Made by a program: the position numbers and the translations under genes. From positions 1 to 64,000 of IMG/VR virus record IMGVR_UViG_3300030060_004544: a DNA stretch of 64,000 bases; one strand, 5' to 3'. Below the pieces are notes generated by a model that ran no database searches, was not told the DNA's origin, and saw only the letters and a program-made list of their open reading frames with translations. This document shows, one piece after another, positions 5,943 to 13,571 of this stretch; positions within the stretch are counted from its first letter, which is position 1; each line of letters opens with the position of its first letter. This DNA is from a virus.

Positions 5943-6227
5943 ATGACGTATTTTTATTACAGGACTAGTACATCTAGTCAACCACAAATCAATGAAGAAA
6001 CCATTAAATTCTGGAAGCATTTAGCTGATAAGAAGAACTGGCGTATAGTCCAGCTACCTAATGGATTTTATCAAACCGAATACCAAGACTTCGATGAAGT
6101 TTGGGTAGACGTTACAAGAAGAGAGACTATAGACGGAGCAGAAGCTGCTATTGATGGTAGCATCGAGCATTATGGTAAAAGATTAGATTTTATCAAAGGA
6201 CCGAAAGTAGTTAAGGAATTTAAATAG
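5943..6227 (+). CDS. Hypothetical protein, 94 aa
   Basis: I chose the ATG at 5943. A GTG at 5877 would overlap the basic protein upstream and add low-complexity residues. The product is soluble with mixed alpha/beta composition (KFWKHLADKKNWRIVQLPNGFYQTEY). It is not recognised. It precedes groEL by 21 bases. Confidence 0.7.
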   Translation: MTYFYYRTSTSSQPQINEETIKFWKHLADKKNWRIVQLPNGFYQTEYQDFDEVWVDVTRRETIDGAEAAIDGSIEHYGKRLDFIKGPKVVKEFK

Positions 6228-6248
6228 GAATAAAATAAATTTAATTAA

Positions 6249-7814
6249 ATGGAATATAATCAACCTAGTTTGATCGTAAAAGATCTTACATTTAGCAATG
6301 ATGCTAAGTGGAGAATTATTGAAGGTGTAGAAAAACTGAACAACGCAGTTAAGTCTACACTTGGAGCTTCAGGAAAATGTGTCATCTATGAAGATGCATT
6401 AGGTAAACCGGTGATAACAAAAGACGGTGTAACAGTAGCTGAATCTGTTGTCTTATTTGACCCGGTTGAAAATATAGGTGCAACACTTATAAAAGAAGCG
6501 GCGAATAACACTGTGAAAGAAGCAGGTGACGGTACCACTACGGCTACTGTCCTTGCTCATTCGCTTTTAAAAATAGCAAGTGCTAGAGAATCTGATAACG
6601 TTAGAGAAATAAAGCAAGGTATTAAAACAGCTACAGACAAAGTAATGACATACTTAGATAAGGTAAGCATCGATGTAAATGATGACTTGCTTGAAAATGT
6701 AGCTACAATATCTACTAATAATGACGAAGAGCTTGGCAAGTTTATATCATCAGCATATAAACAAGTAGGTAAAGATGGTGTAGTGTTAATGGAAGAGTCA
6801 CCAACAGGAGAAACATATGTTGATGTTGTTGATGGTATACAAATAAAATCTCCGTTAAAATCACCACATCTTGTTACAGATAAAGATAGAGGTGTTGCAG
6901 AGCTAGATAATCCTCTAGTATTAATCACATCGTCACCAATACCTAATATACGTAAAATACAACCTATATTAGAACACTGTATAAAGAAAAACAGATCTTT
7001 ACTTATAGTTGGTGAACTAGAGCAACAGCCTAAAGCAGCATTATTAACAAACAAGGTTAAAGGTAATATAAAGGTTAACTTTATTGACTTACCTGGCTTT
7101 GGTCCTACTAAACAGGATAGCACTGAAGATTTAGCCATAGTAACAGGTGCTAAAGTTATTAATGAAGAGCTTGGTGATGACTTTGATCTTATTGATGTAG
7201 ATTGTCTTGGTGAAGCAGTGAAAACTGTTACAGATGACAAACATACGGTGTTTACTGTAAATAAATCAGGTAAAACCCTTAAAGATCGTATAAAACAAGT
7301 AAAAGATATAATAGGTAAGGAAACTAAAAATCCTTACTTAAAAAAGAAACAACAAGAAAGATTAGCAATACTTAATGGATCAGTGGGGATTGTGTTTGTA
7401 GGAGCTGATAGTAAGGTAGAACTAAAAGAAAAGAAAGACAGGATAGAAGATGCAATATATGCTACAAAAGCAGCTTTACAAGAAGGCATCGTTCCTGGAG
7501 GTGGTATAGCGTTACTTAATGCTAGTAACAATATAACGCCTAAAAATGTTGGAGAAGAATTATTATTACAGGCAATACAAACACCTTTCAATACAATACT
7601 AGATAACGCAGGTATTGAAAAACCTACTAAACTAGTCAAAGGTCAAGGTATAAACGTAGTAACCGGTAAAAAGGTTAATATGATTAAGTCTGGAATTATC
7701 GATCCGGTTTTGGTTACAAAATCGGCGCTGAAAAACGCTGTATCAGTAGTTAGTACTATTATATCAGCTGATTGTGTAATATCTAATATGAGGATAAATG
7801 AAAGCAATAAATAG
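6249..7814 (+). CDS. groEL: Phage chaperonin GroEL (Hsp60)
   Basis: A 521-residue type I chaperonin subunit that forms a folding chamber with GroES, presumably for phage capsid or tail proteins. Visible signatures are GDGTTTA (residues 93-99, ATP binding), ITKDGVTVA (57-65) and the late equatorial [12 protein letters not shown]. The usual Gly-Gly-Met C-terminal tail is missing, and the protein is somewhat shorter than bacterial GroEL (about 540-550). It overlaps groES by 17 bases in the order groEL-groES, the reverse of the bacterial operon. Confidence 0.95.
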   Translation: MEYNQPSLIVKDLTFSNDAKWRIIEGVEKLNNAVKSTLGASGKCVIYEDALGKPVITKDGVTVAESVVLFDPVENIGATLIKEAANNTVKEAGDGTTTATVLAHSLLKIASARESDNVREIKQGIKTATDKVMTYLDKVSIDVNDDLLENVATISTNNDEELGKFISSAYKQVGKDGVVLMEESPTGETYVDVVDGIQIKSPLKSPHLVTDKDRGVAELDNPLVLITSSPIPNIRKIQPILEHCIKKNRSLLIVGELEQQPKAALLTNKVKGNIKVNFIDLPGFGPTKQDSTEDLAIVTGAKVINEELGDDFDLIDVDCLGEAVKTVTDDKHTVFTVNKSGKTLKDRIKQVKDIIGKETKNPYLKKKQQERLAILNGSVGIVFVGADSKVELKEKKDRIEDAIYATKAALQEGIVPGGGIALLNASNNITPKNVGEELLLQAIQTPFNTILDNAGIEKPTKLVKGQGINVVTGKKVNMIKSGIIDPVLVTKSALKNAVSVVSTIISADCVISNMRINESNK

Positions 7815-8055
7815 TTTTTTAGTAGTAGATAAAATAAAAGAAAAGCCTAAAGCCGAAAAGGGATTTGTTTTGAGTGAGTCTCAAAATGAAGACATTAGGT
7901 TCTTAAAAGGCAAGGTGATCAGTGTTGGTGATCAAATCAAAGGTATTAAAGAAAATAATATAGTTTGGTATGATAAAAACGCTGGACACGGAATAGAATT
8001 TGATGGTAACTACTTCTATGTAATAAAGCACGGGGATGTAGTTATTGTTGAATAG
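7798..8055 (+). CDS. groES: Phage co-chaperonin GroES (Cpn10)
   Basis: 85 residues with the Cpn10 pattern: N-terminal beta strand (FLVVDKI), a mobile-loop-like stretch (KPKAEKGFVLSES), then GKVISVGDQI and a C-terminal YVIKHGDVVIVE. It would cap the phage or host GroEL ring. Its start lies inside the end of groEL, so the two are translationally coupled. It is shorter than bacterial GroES (about 97). Confidence 0.85.
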   Translation: MKAINSFLVVDKIKEKPKAEKGFVLSESQNEDIRFLKGKVISVGDQIKGIKENNIVWYDKNAGHGIEFDGNYFYVIKHGDVVIVE

Positions 8056-8118
8056 TTAACAATTACAATTTAATATAGTCGTGCTGAAATTATTGTTTAA
8101 CCTTTAAAAATTATCAAA

Positions 8119-8448
8119 ATGGCAAAGTTACAAGAGAAATTTTTAATTTTCATCGACGCTGCTGATGATGCTGCAATGTATCCTTTAAGTAATCTTTTAG
8201 GTATTACTGTTGCTTCTGATGGCCAGTTGTTGTTGAAATTTAAATCTTCAGTCGGTGGAAGCACAGGAACTGAGCATGATAGCGTTGCTTTGACAATTAC
8301 TGCTGACACTGAAAAAGCTGTCATGCAATCAATTGCTAAAGCGTGCGGTGATGCTTATTCTGATGCTGCTATCGTTATTGCTGATGATGTAAACTCTGTT
8401 TACGTTAATAGTAATATTACTGCATGTGCAATCACACTTGATTCATAA
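8119..8448 (+). CDS. Hypothetical small structural-type protein, 109 aa
   Basis: Ala/Asp-rich beta/alpha protein (begins MAKLQEKFLIFIDAADDA) of a type that I recall from marine phage genomes without an assigned function. High Ala, Thr and Ser content and no membrane segment suggest a virion decoration protein, but this is not shown. Its stop overlaps the next start (TAATG). Confidence 0.65.
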   Translation: MAKLQEKFLIFIDAADDAAMYPLSNLLGITVASDGQLLLKFKSSVGGSTGTEHDSVALTITADTEKAVMQSIAKACGDAYSDAAIVIADDVNSVYVNSNITACAITLDS

Positions 8449-8888
8449 TGCGAATAGACGCACAAGATTTGCGTGAAATGAAACTGTTTAAGTATTACAG
8501 GCTCGTTAGAAAATGGGCCTGTAAAACTTACGGTTTAACAGACGCGGACCTTGAACTTTTGATATATTTAGACTGTAAAGACAGATTTACACGACAAGAG
8601 TTTATCGATGGCGTATATACAATGTCATGGGATAAACAGCGATGGGAACGATTACGATCACAAGGTTGGATCGAAGTATGGAGACATCGCAACCGCACTT
8701 CAATTAAATTTTCTATTTTTAAAACTTCATTTAAATGTTCGCAATTAATAAGCAGAATATACCGCATACTATTAGGTGAGGAAGATTTACCAACTAGTGA
8801 GCGAAGTATATTTTTTAACAACAAATCATACACCGATAAAGTATTTAATAAAGCTATTGATGATATGATTAAAGATATAGATCGATAA
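8448..8888 (+). CDS. Winged-helix (MarR-like) putative regulator, 146 aa
   Basis: Contains YGLTDADLELLIYLD (about residues 28-42), the classic start of a MarR-type helix, then RFTRQEF and RWERLRSQGWIEVW, which fit the recognition helix and wing strand. Charged and soluble. Probably a DNA-binding regulator acting on late genes, though homologous proteins sit in phage structural modules without tested function. Confidence 0.6.
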   Translation: MRIDAQDLREMKLFKYYRLVRKWACKTYGLTDADLELLIYLDCKDRFTRQEFIDGVYTMSWDKQRWERLRSQGWIEVWRHRNRTSIKFSIFKTSFKCSQLISRIYRILLGEEDLPTSERSIFFNNKSYTDKVFNKAIDDMIKDIDR

Positions 8889-8906
8889 CAATTAAAATAA
8901 AAAATT

Positions 8907-9269
8907 ATGCCAGGAAAACACTACGATAATATGAAGCCTGAAAAAAGAGGGCCATATCTTATGAAACCAGGAGAAAACAGTATGCCATCAAAGTTTGAAA
9001 AAGTAAACTTTAGAGATTCTGATTTAAAGAAAGCTGAAGGATTTCCAAACATGTATCCACAAAATTTTAACGCAGCTAGAGTTGCCGCTGTAAAAGCAGG
9101 TAAAGACTCTTTTAATGTAGGTGGTAAAGAATTTAAGGTAACTAGCAAAGCTGGTGCTGAAATGCATCATGCTGGACTGTATAAACCAGAAATGAAGCCT
9201 ATGAAGTTTGCATCTGATGCACAAAGAAGAGCTGCATTTGCTAGTGGATACAAAGCCAAGGGTAAATAA
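8907..9269 (+). CDS. Hypothetical small basic protein, 120 aa
   Basis: Lys/Met/Pro-rich, with GKDSFNVGGKEF in the middle and a C-terminal DAQRRAAFASGYKAKGK. That C-terminal type of sequence recurs in marine phage virion-associated proteins. Unstructured N-terminus and no membrane segment. Function unknown. Confidence 0.65.
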   Translation: MPGKHYDNMKPEKRGPYLMKPGENSMPSKFEKVNFRDSDLKKAEGFPNMYPQNFNAARVAAVKAGKDSFNVGGKEFKVTSKAGAEMHHAGLYKPEMKPMKFASDAQRRAAFASGYKAKGK

Positions 9270-9274
9270 AAATA

Positions 9275-9439
9275 ATGGCTAAAGCCTACCGTGGAGTACT
9301 AAAAGCTCGTATAAACAAATTATACGGAGGCGATGTAACCTGTGGTAAAGTTAAAAAGCTAAAGTCACGTAAAGGCGCGACTAAAAGAGATGTACAACTA
9401 GCAAATTGGTTTATCAATATGCACGACTGTAAAATATAA
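9275..9439 (+). CDS. Small basic protein with Cys, 54 aa
   Basis: Starts at the ATG 3 bases after the previous stop; its TAA overlaps the next ATG. The segment RKGATKRDVQLANWF resembles KKGATLRDWFQKEKW in the 84-aa protein at 52889-53143, so the two are probably members of one small virion-associated family. Function unknown. Confidence 0.65.
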   Translation: MAKAYRGVLKARINKLYGGDVTCGKVKKLKSRKGATKRDVQLANWFINMHDCKI

Positions 9440-10452
9440 TGGGAATATTTAGCACTAAAAACAAATTTAAAATGGACGCGCTCAGAATAAAAGAGCGAGG
9501 TACCAAAGACACGCCAACTAACTTTTCAGAAAAAGCTGTAGCTTTTATGAAAGGTATGCCTGGTTATTATCCTCAAATGCACGAAACAGATGCTGAAGGA
9601 AATAAAAAAATCCACGAAGACGATATAACAAATATAAAAGTTGTAGAAGGCGAAGGTGGTAGAAAACTTTATGGTGAAATACTTGGTGATAAAAAGTTTG
9701 TTGGAGAAAAATCTGAAGATGTTTATGATGCTCTACAAAAAGAAATAGACTCTGGTTTTGCAGCAGAAAAAGGTTTTAAAGGCACTGATGTAAAAGAGTA
9801 TGAAAAGTTCAAGCTTGATAAAATGGAAGGTAAAGATATTGAGCAAGAAAAAATAGAGGTTGAAAAAGAAATAAAGGACGATACATTAGGTGGTACTAAA
9901 AAAGAAATTAAAGAAGTTGAAAGAAAAGAAAACTTCTTTGAAGGATTTGAAAACCAGTTTGAAATAGATGGTTCAAGAGGTGAAAATAAAGTATTATCAA
10001 TACCTGTTGACTTTTCCGGTGGTAAATTAGATTTTAAAAGCGGTAAGACCATGAGATACTTACAAAGTAAAGATGGTCAAAAAATAGTAAGAGGTATGTC
10101 TGATATGTTAGGTAATATACAAAATGTTGTAAAAGAAAAGATACTAAGTAACATGTCAGATAGAGATAAAAAGATATTGGAATATTTTCCTGAAAGACTT
10201 AACGGTAGAGTTGAAAATGCTTTAAATAGTATTTTTGATGTAGGTCCTAATGATTCTAGAGCTTATGGTATAGCTAATCCTTTATTTGCTATTATTGATA
10301 CATATGCTAATAAACCTGAAAAACTTCAACAAATATTAGGTTCTCTTGGTTTAACACAAGAAGCAGGCACGGTTACAGAGCAACAAGAAGTTGAAACATC
10401 TACTGCTGGCACAGAGGGTTATGAAACTAACTGGAGACAAAGAAGAGACTAA
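9439..10452 (+). CDS. Hypothetical protein, 337 aa, Lys/Glu-rich
   Basis: The N-terminal part contains MDALRIKERGTKDTPT and KGMPGYYPQMHE; the middle is a highly charged Lys/Glu stretch likely to form coiled coil; the C-terminus is helical. No catalytic motif. Coupled to the holin-like gene by a TAATG junction. It may be a virion or morphogenesis protein. Confidence 0.6.
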   Translation: MGIFSTKNKFKMDALRIKERGTKDTPTNFSEKAVAFMKGMPGYYPQMHETDAEGNKKIHEDDITNIKVVEGEGGRKLYGEILGDKKFVGEKSEDVYDALQKEIDSGFAAEKGFKGTDVKEYEKFKLDKMEGKDIEQEKIEVEKEIKDDTLGGTKKEIKEVERKENFFEGFENQFEIDGSRGENKVLSIPVDFSGGKLDFKSGKTMRYLQSKDGQKIVRGMSDMLGNIQNVVKEKILSNMSDRDKKILEYFPERLNGRVENALNSIFDVGPNDSRAYGIANPLFAIIDTYANKPEKLQQILGSLGLTQEAGTVTEQQEVETSTAGTEGYETNWRQRRD

Positions 10453-10850
10453 TGAGCAAAATATTATCAAAAATCTTTGGTGACGCAGGTGGTAATGTTG
10501 TAGACAAGCTAGCTGGCGTTGCTGATAGATTCATAAGAACAAAAGACGAGAAAGCAAATTTTGAAAAAGAAATGACTCAGATATTTATTGAAGCTGAGTC
10601 TCAAATGCAAAAAAATGTCACCGAAAGGTGGAAAGCAGATTTAGAGCACGGAAACTGGTTAACGCGTTCAGTTCGTCCTCTCGTACTAGTATTCCTAATA
10701 GTGGCGACCGTGCTCATGGTATTTATAGATAGTGGATCTTTAGCATTTAACGTAGAAGAAAAGTGGACAGATTTACTTCAAATAATCTTGATCACCGTCA
10801 TCGGATCCTATTTCGGCGGACGTAGTATCGAAAAAATAAGAAAAAAATAA
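10452..10850 (+). CDS. Holin-like protein of the 3TM (GTA holin) type, 132 aa
   Basis: Charged N-terminal helix, then WLTRSVRPLVLVFLIVATVLMVF (hydrophobic, about residues 72-94) and LLQIILITVIGSYFGGRSIEKI near the C-terminus. The RPLVLVF plus YFGGRSIEK pattern is characteristic of the 3TM holin superfamily associated with lysis or gene-transfer-agent release. It is far from the endolysin at 50.6 kb, so a role outside lysis is also possible. Confidence 0.65.
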   Translation: MSKILSKIFGDAGGNVVDKLAGVADRFIRTKDEKANFEKEMTQIFIEAESQMQKNVTERWKADLEHGNWLTRSVRPLVLVFLIVATVLMVFIDSGSLAFNVEEKWTDLLQIILITVIGSYFGGRSIEKIRKK

Positions 10851-10851
10851 T

Positions 10852-11199
10852 ATGCCTAAAATTAGTAAAATACAAGTAGACACTACCATCAATGATGGAG
10901 ACAAGGTTTTAGGTTCTGATTCGTCAGGAGCAACTAGAAATTATACTTTAAAGCAAATAGCTGATTTCGTAGTTGAATCAGGAGGATCACATAAACATCA
11001 TCAAAACACAGACAGTGATACATGGACAATAGATCACGGTTTAGAGTTAGATGGTTATATACCAAGTGTCACCGTTAGATTAGATGACGGAACACATGCT
11101 GATGTAGGAGCTTTTGGACAAGTAAAATACATCACTAAAAATCAATTAAAAATTTTCTTTGCAGCTAGTTATTCTGGCTTCGCATACATTAATAAATAA
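10852..11199 (+). CDS. Tail-fibre-type protein, 115 aa
   Basis: Begins MPKISKIQVDTTINDGDKVLGSDSSGATRNYTL, an N-terminal style shared by marine phage fibres, and ends in a beta module (WTIDHGLE...VRLDDG...ITKNQLKIFF). That module resembles the C-terminus of the 626-aa fibre that follows, so the two probably form a fibre set. Receptor binding is an inference. Confidence 0.6.
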   Translation: MPKISKIQVDTTINDGDKVLGSDSSGATRNYTLKQIADFVVESGGSHKHHQNTDSDTWTIDHGLELDGYIPSVTVRLDDGTHADVGAFGQVKYITKNQLKIFFAASYSGFAYINK

Positions 11200-11215
11200 A
11201 AACAAATAAAAAACT

Positions 11216-13096
11216 ATGGCAATACCTATTTTAAATCATTTAAACGTTAAAGGTAATATAAACCTTAACGATTATAAGCTTAACGATTTTGTCGTAGATC
11301 ATTCTACCGAGGGCGATGCCGGTAATACTACAGGGAAGCTGATCTACGATTCAGGAACGTTAAAGTATTACGATGGCTCCGCGTGGCAGTCATTAGGAAC
11401 TTCTTCAGGAACAATGAGTTCTTTTCAGTTAGAAGATGGAGATGGAGATGAAGTTACAATCTCAGACGCAAAAGAAGTTAAATTTATAGACGGTGCAGGT
11501 TTAAATATAAACTGGACAGACACATCTCATGGTACAGACGGTGATCCTTATGATCTTACATTTGAAATTGCATTATCTACTAGTGACTTTACTAAACCCG
11601 CACCAGCTGATGGTGATGTGCTTTTAACATTAGACAGTGATGGATCAACCACTCAATTTACAGGTGTAGCAGAGCTTGCAACTTTATTTGCAGGAACTGG
11701 CTTAACAGCAACAAGCGGTGTTATCGCGGTTGACACGCTTAACCAAGATACTACTGGTACAGCTGCTAACGCAACAAATGCTGCTCATGTAAGAGTTACT
11801 GATAATGAAAATACAGATGAAAATAATTTAATCACATTTGTTGAAGACGCAACAAGCTCTACTGGTGATGTAGGTCTTGAAATGGATGGTGATTTCCATT
11901 ATAATCCTAGCTCTGGTACTGTAACCGCTACAATATTTAAAGGTAATATAGATGCTGTTGATGGTGATTTTGATGGAACGTTAGAAGCAGATGCTTTAAC
12001 AATTGGAGGCGTTGCAATAGCAGAATTTATACAAGATACTGTTGGAGCAATGTTTACTAGTAATACAGAAACAAGAATTTCAGCAACCTATGAAGATGAT
12101 GATGGAACTATAGATCTTGTTGTAGATGATATGACAGCTAACGATGATGTAGATGTTAATATTGCTAACTTAACAGCTAGACTTCCTCAAATTACAGAAA
12201 GTGTTACAATTGGTGATGCGACAGATGTTACTGTAACAACATCAGGTAACTTAGTTGTAACTGGTGATTTAACTGTATCAGGTGATACTGTTTCAGCTAA
12301 CGTAGCAACTTTAGATGTTGAAGATAAAAATATAACATTAAACAAATCAGGTGGCGATTCTAGCTCAACAGCAGACGGCGCAGGTATTACTATTCAAGAT
12401 GCGGTAGATGCTTCAAATGACGCTACGTTATTATGGAACGCATCAAATGATAAATTTGTATTTTCACATTTAATAGAAGCACCAGGAACATCTATATTTT
12501 CTGCTCTTGATGTATCCGGTAATGTTGATATTGACGGAACAACTAATCTTGACGCTGTTGATATTGATGGTAATGTACAATTAGACGGAACATTAAGCGT
12601 TGGTGTTGATGACACGGGTTATGATGTTAAATTCTTTGGCGCTACAGCTAGTAAGTACATGTTATGGGATGCTAGTGCGGATACTTTAATATTAACTGGA
12701 GAATTAGATGCCGGTTCATTAGATATTTCTGGTAACGCAGATATTGATGGTACATTAGAAGCTGATGCGATTACTGTCGATGGAACAGCACTTGATACGG
12801 TTATTGATAACAGAATTAAGGTTGTACAAAAAACTGCAACTATAGACGTTAGTTCGTTAACAAGTAACGTAAATAAATGTAGCATTACTCACAGTATGAA
12901 CTCAACTAACTTAATTATTAAGTTGTACGATAGCGTTACATTTTTAGATGTCTTCGCAGATGTTGATAGACTTAGTGTAAATCAAATACAAGTTGTTTTC
13001 TCTCATCAACCTAGTAACGACATTATAGTTGTTATTCAGGAAATAATTGGAGACAATATTGCCGCGGGATCAAATATTACATACCCTGGCTCTTAA
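11216..13096 (+). CDS. Large tail-fibre-like protein, 626 aa
   Basis: Asp/Thr/Gly-rich beta-repeat protein. The N-terminal 60 residues include LIYDSGTLKYYDGSAWQSLG, a motif typical of marine phage fibres. Repeated segments of the type GNVDIDGT, LDAGSLDISGNADIDGTLEAD and GNLVVTGDLTVSGDT suggest a trimeric beta-helix shaft. The C-terminal module has ITHSMNSTNLIIKLYD. A terminator-like hairpin follows at 13113-13140. Probably an adhesin or spike component. Confidence 0.7.
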   Translation: MAIPILNHLNVKGNINLNDYKLNDFVVDHSTEGDAGNTTGKLIYDSGTLKYYDGSAWQSLGTSSGTMSSFQLEDGDGDEVTISDAKEVKFIDGAGLNINWTDTSHGTDGDPYDLTFEIALSTSDFTKPAPADGDVLLTLDSDGSTTQFTGVAELATLFAGTGLTATSGVIAVDTLNQDTTGTAANATNAAHVRVTDNENTDENNLITFVEDATSSTGDVGLEMDGDFHYNPSSGTVTATIFKGNIDAVDGDFDGTLEADALTIGGVAIAEFIQDTVGAMFTSNTETRISATYEDDDGTIDLVVDDMTANDDVDVNIANLTARLPQITESVTIGDATDVTVTTSGNLVVTGDLTVSGDTVSANVATLDVEDKNITLNKSGGDSSSTADGAGITIQDAVDASNDATLLWNASNDKFVFSHLIEAPGTSIFSALDVSGNVDIDGTTNLDAVDIDGNVQLDGTLSVGVDDTGYDVKFFGATASKYMLWDASADTLILTGELDAGSLDISGNADIDGTLEADAITVDGTALDTVIDNRIKVVQKTATIDVSSLTSNVNKCSITHSMNSTNLIIKLYDSVTFLDVFADVDRLSVNQIQVVFSHQPSNDIIVVIQEIIGDNIAAGSNITYPGS

Positions 13097-13112
13097 TAAA
13101 TAATCAAATAAA

Positions 13113-13140
13113 TATAGACGGTGCTACGGTACCGTCTGTA
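13113..13140 (+). terminator. Terminator-like hairpin after the fibre gene
   Basis: AGACGGT (13116-13122) pairs with ACCGTCT (13131-13137) around an 8-base loop. The stem extends by two A-T pairs and is followed by a T-rich stretch before the next gene. Confidence 0.6.
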
Positions 13141-13158
13141 TTATTTTAAATAAAATAT

Positions 13159-13560
13159 ATGGCAATACAGTTTTTGCAAGACACACTTATAAACGGTCAT
13201 TTTAGTTTCCAGGAATCTGCATTTACAAGTGTAGTAGCTAGTGGTAATACACATACTGTAGACTTAACCGCAGACACTAATAACTATAAGGTAATTGCAA
13301 ATAATGCAACAAACACCTTGGCTTTTAGTAATTTAAGCGATAAAGTTATTGGTAAAACAGGCTCTATAGCTATCCAAAATCCAGCTAGTGTAGGATCTTT
13401 AGGTTGGGCAGCTTTACCCGCTACAGCTTATACTCCAGGTGGTGTAGCTATATCATTTGACACAAGTTCAAACGGCATAGCTGTTATTTCTTACCTTGTA
13501 ATGTCAGCAAATAAAGTATTAATAAACTATGTAGGAGACTTTGGTAGTTATCCTCAGTAA
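13159..13560 (+). CDS. Hypothetical beta-rich protein, 133 aa
   Basis: Beta-rich, with regularly spaced Thr, Asn and Gly and no signal peptide (NTHTVDLTADTNNYKVIANNATNTLAF). Such compact proteins are often fibre tips or fibre-associated proteins; its position between the fibre gene and the repeat proteins supports this. Not recognised. Confidence 0.6.
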   Translation: MAIQFLQDTLINGHFSFQESAFTSVVASGNTHTVDLTADTNNYKVIANNATNTLAFSNLSDKVIGKTGSIAIQNPASVGSLGWAALPATAYTPGGVAISFDTSSNGIAVISYLVMSANKVLINYVGDFGSYPQ

Positions 13561-13571
13561 AATCTAATTTA

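Noticed and set aside
6557-7240. 227-codon minus-strand frame inside groEL
   Set aside because: Antisense shadow of a certain gene, Ser-rich, with no start signal or context.
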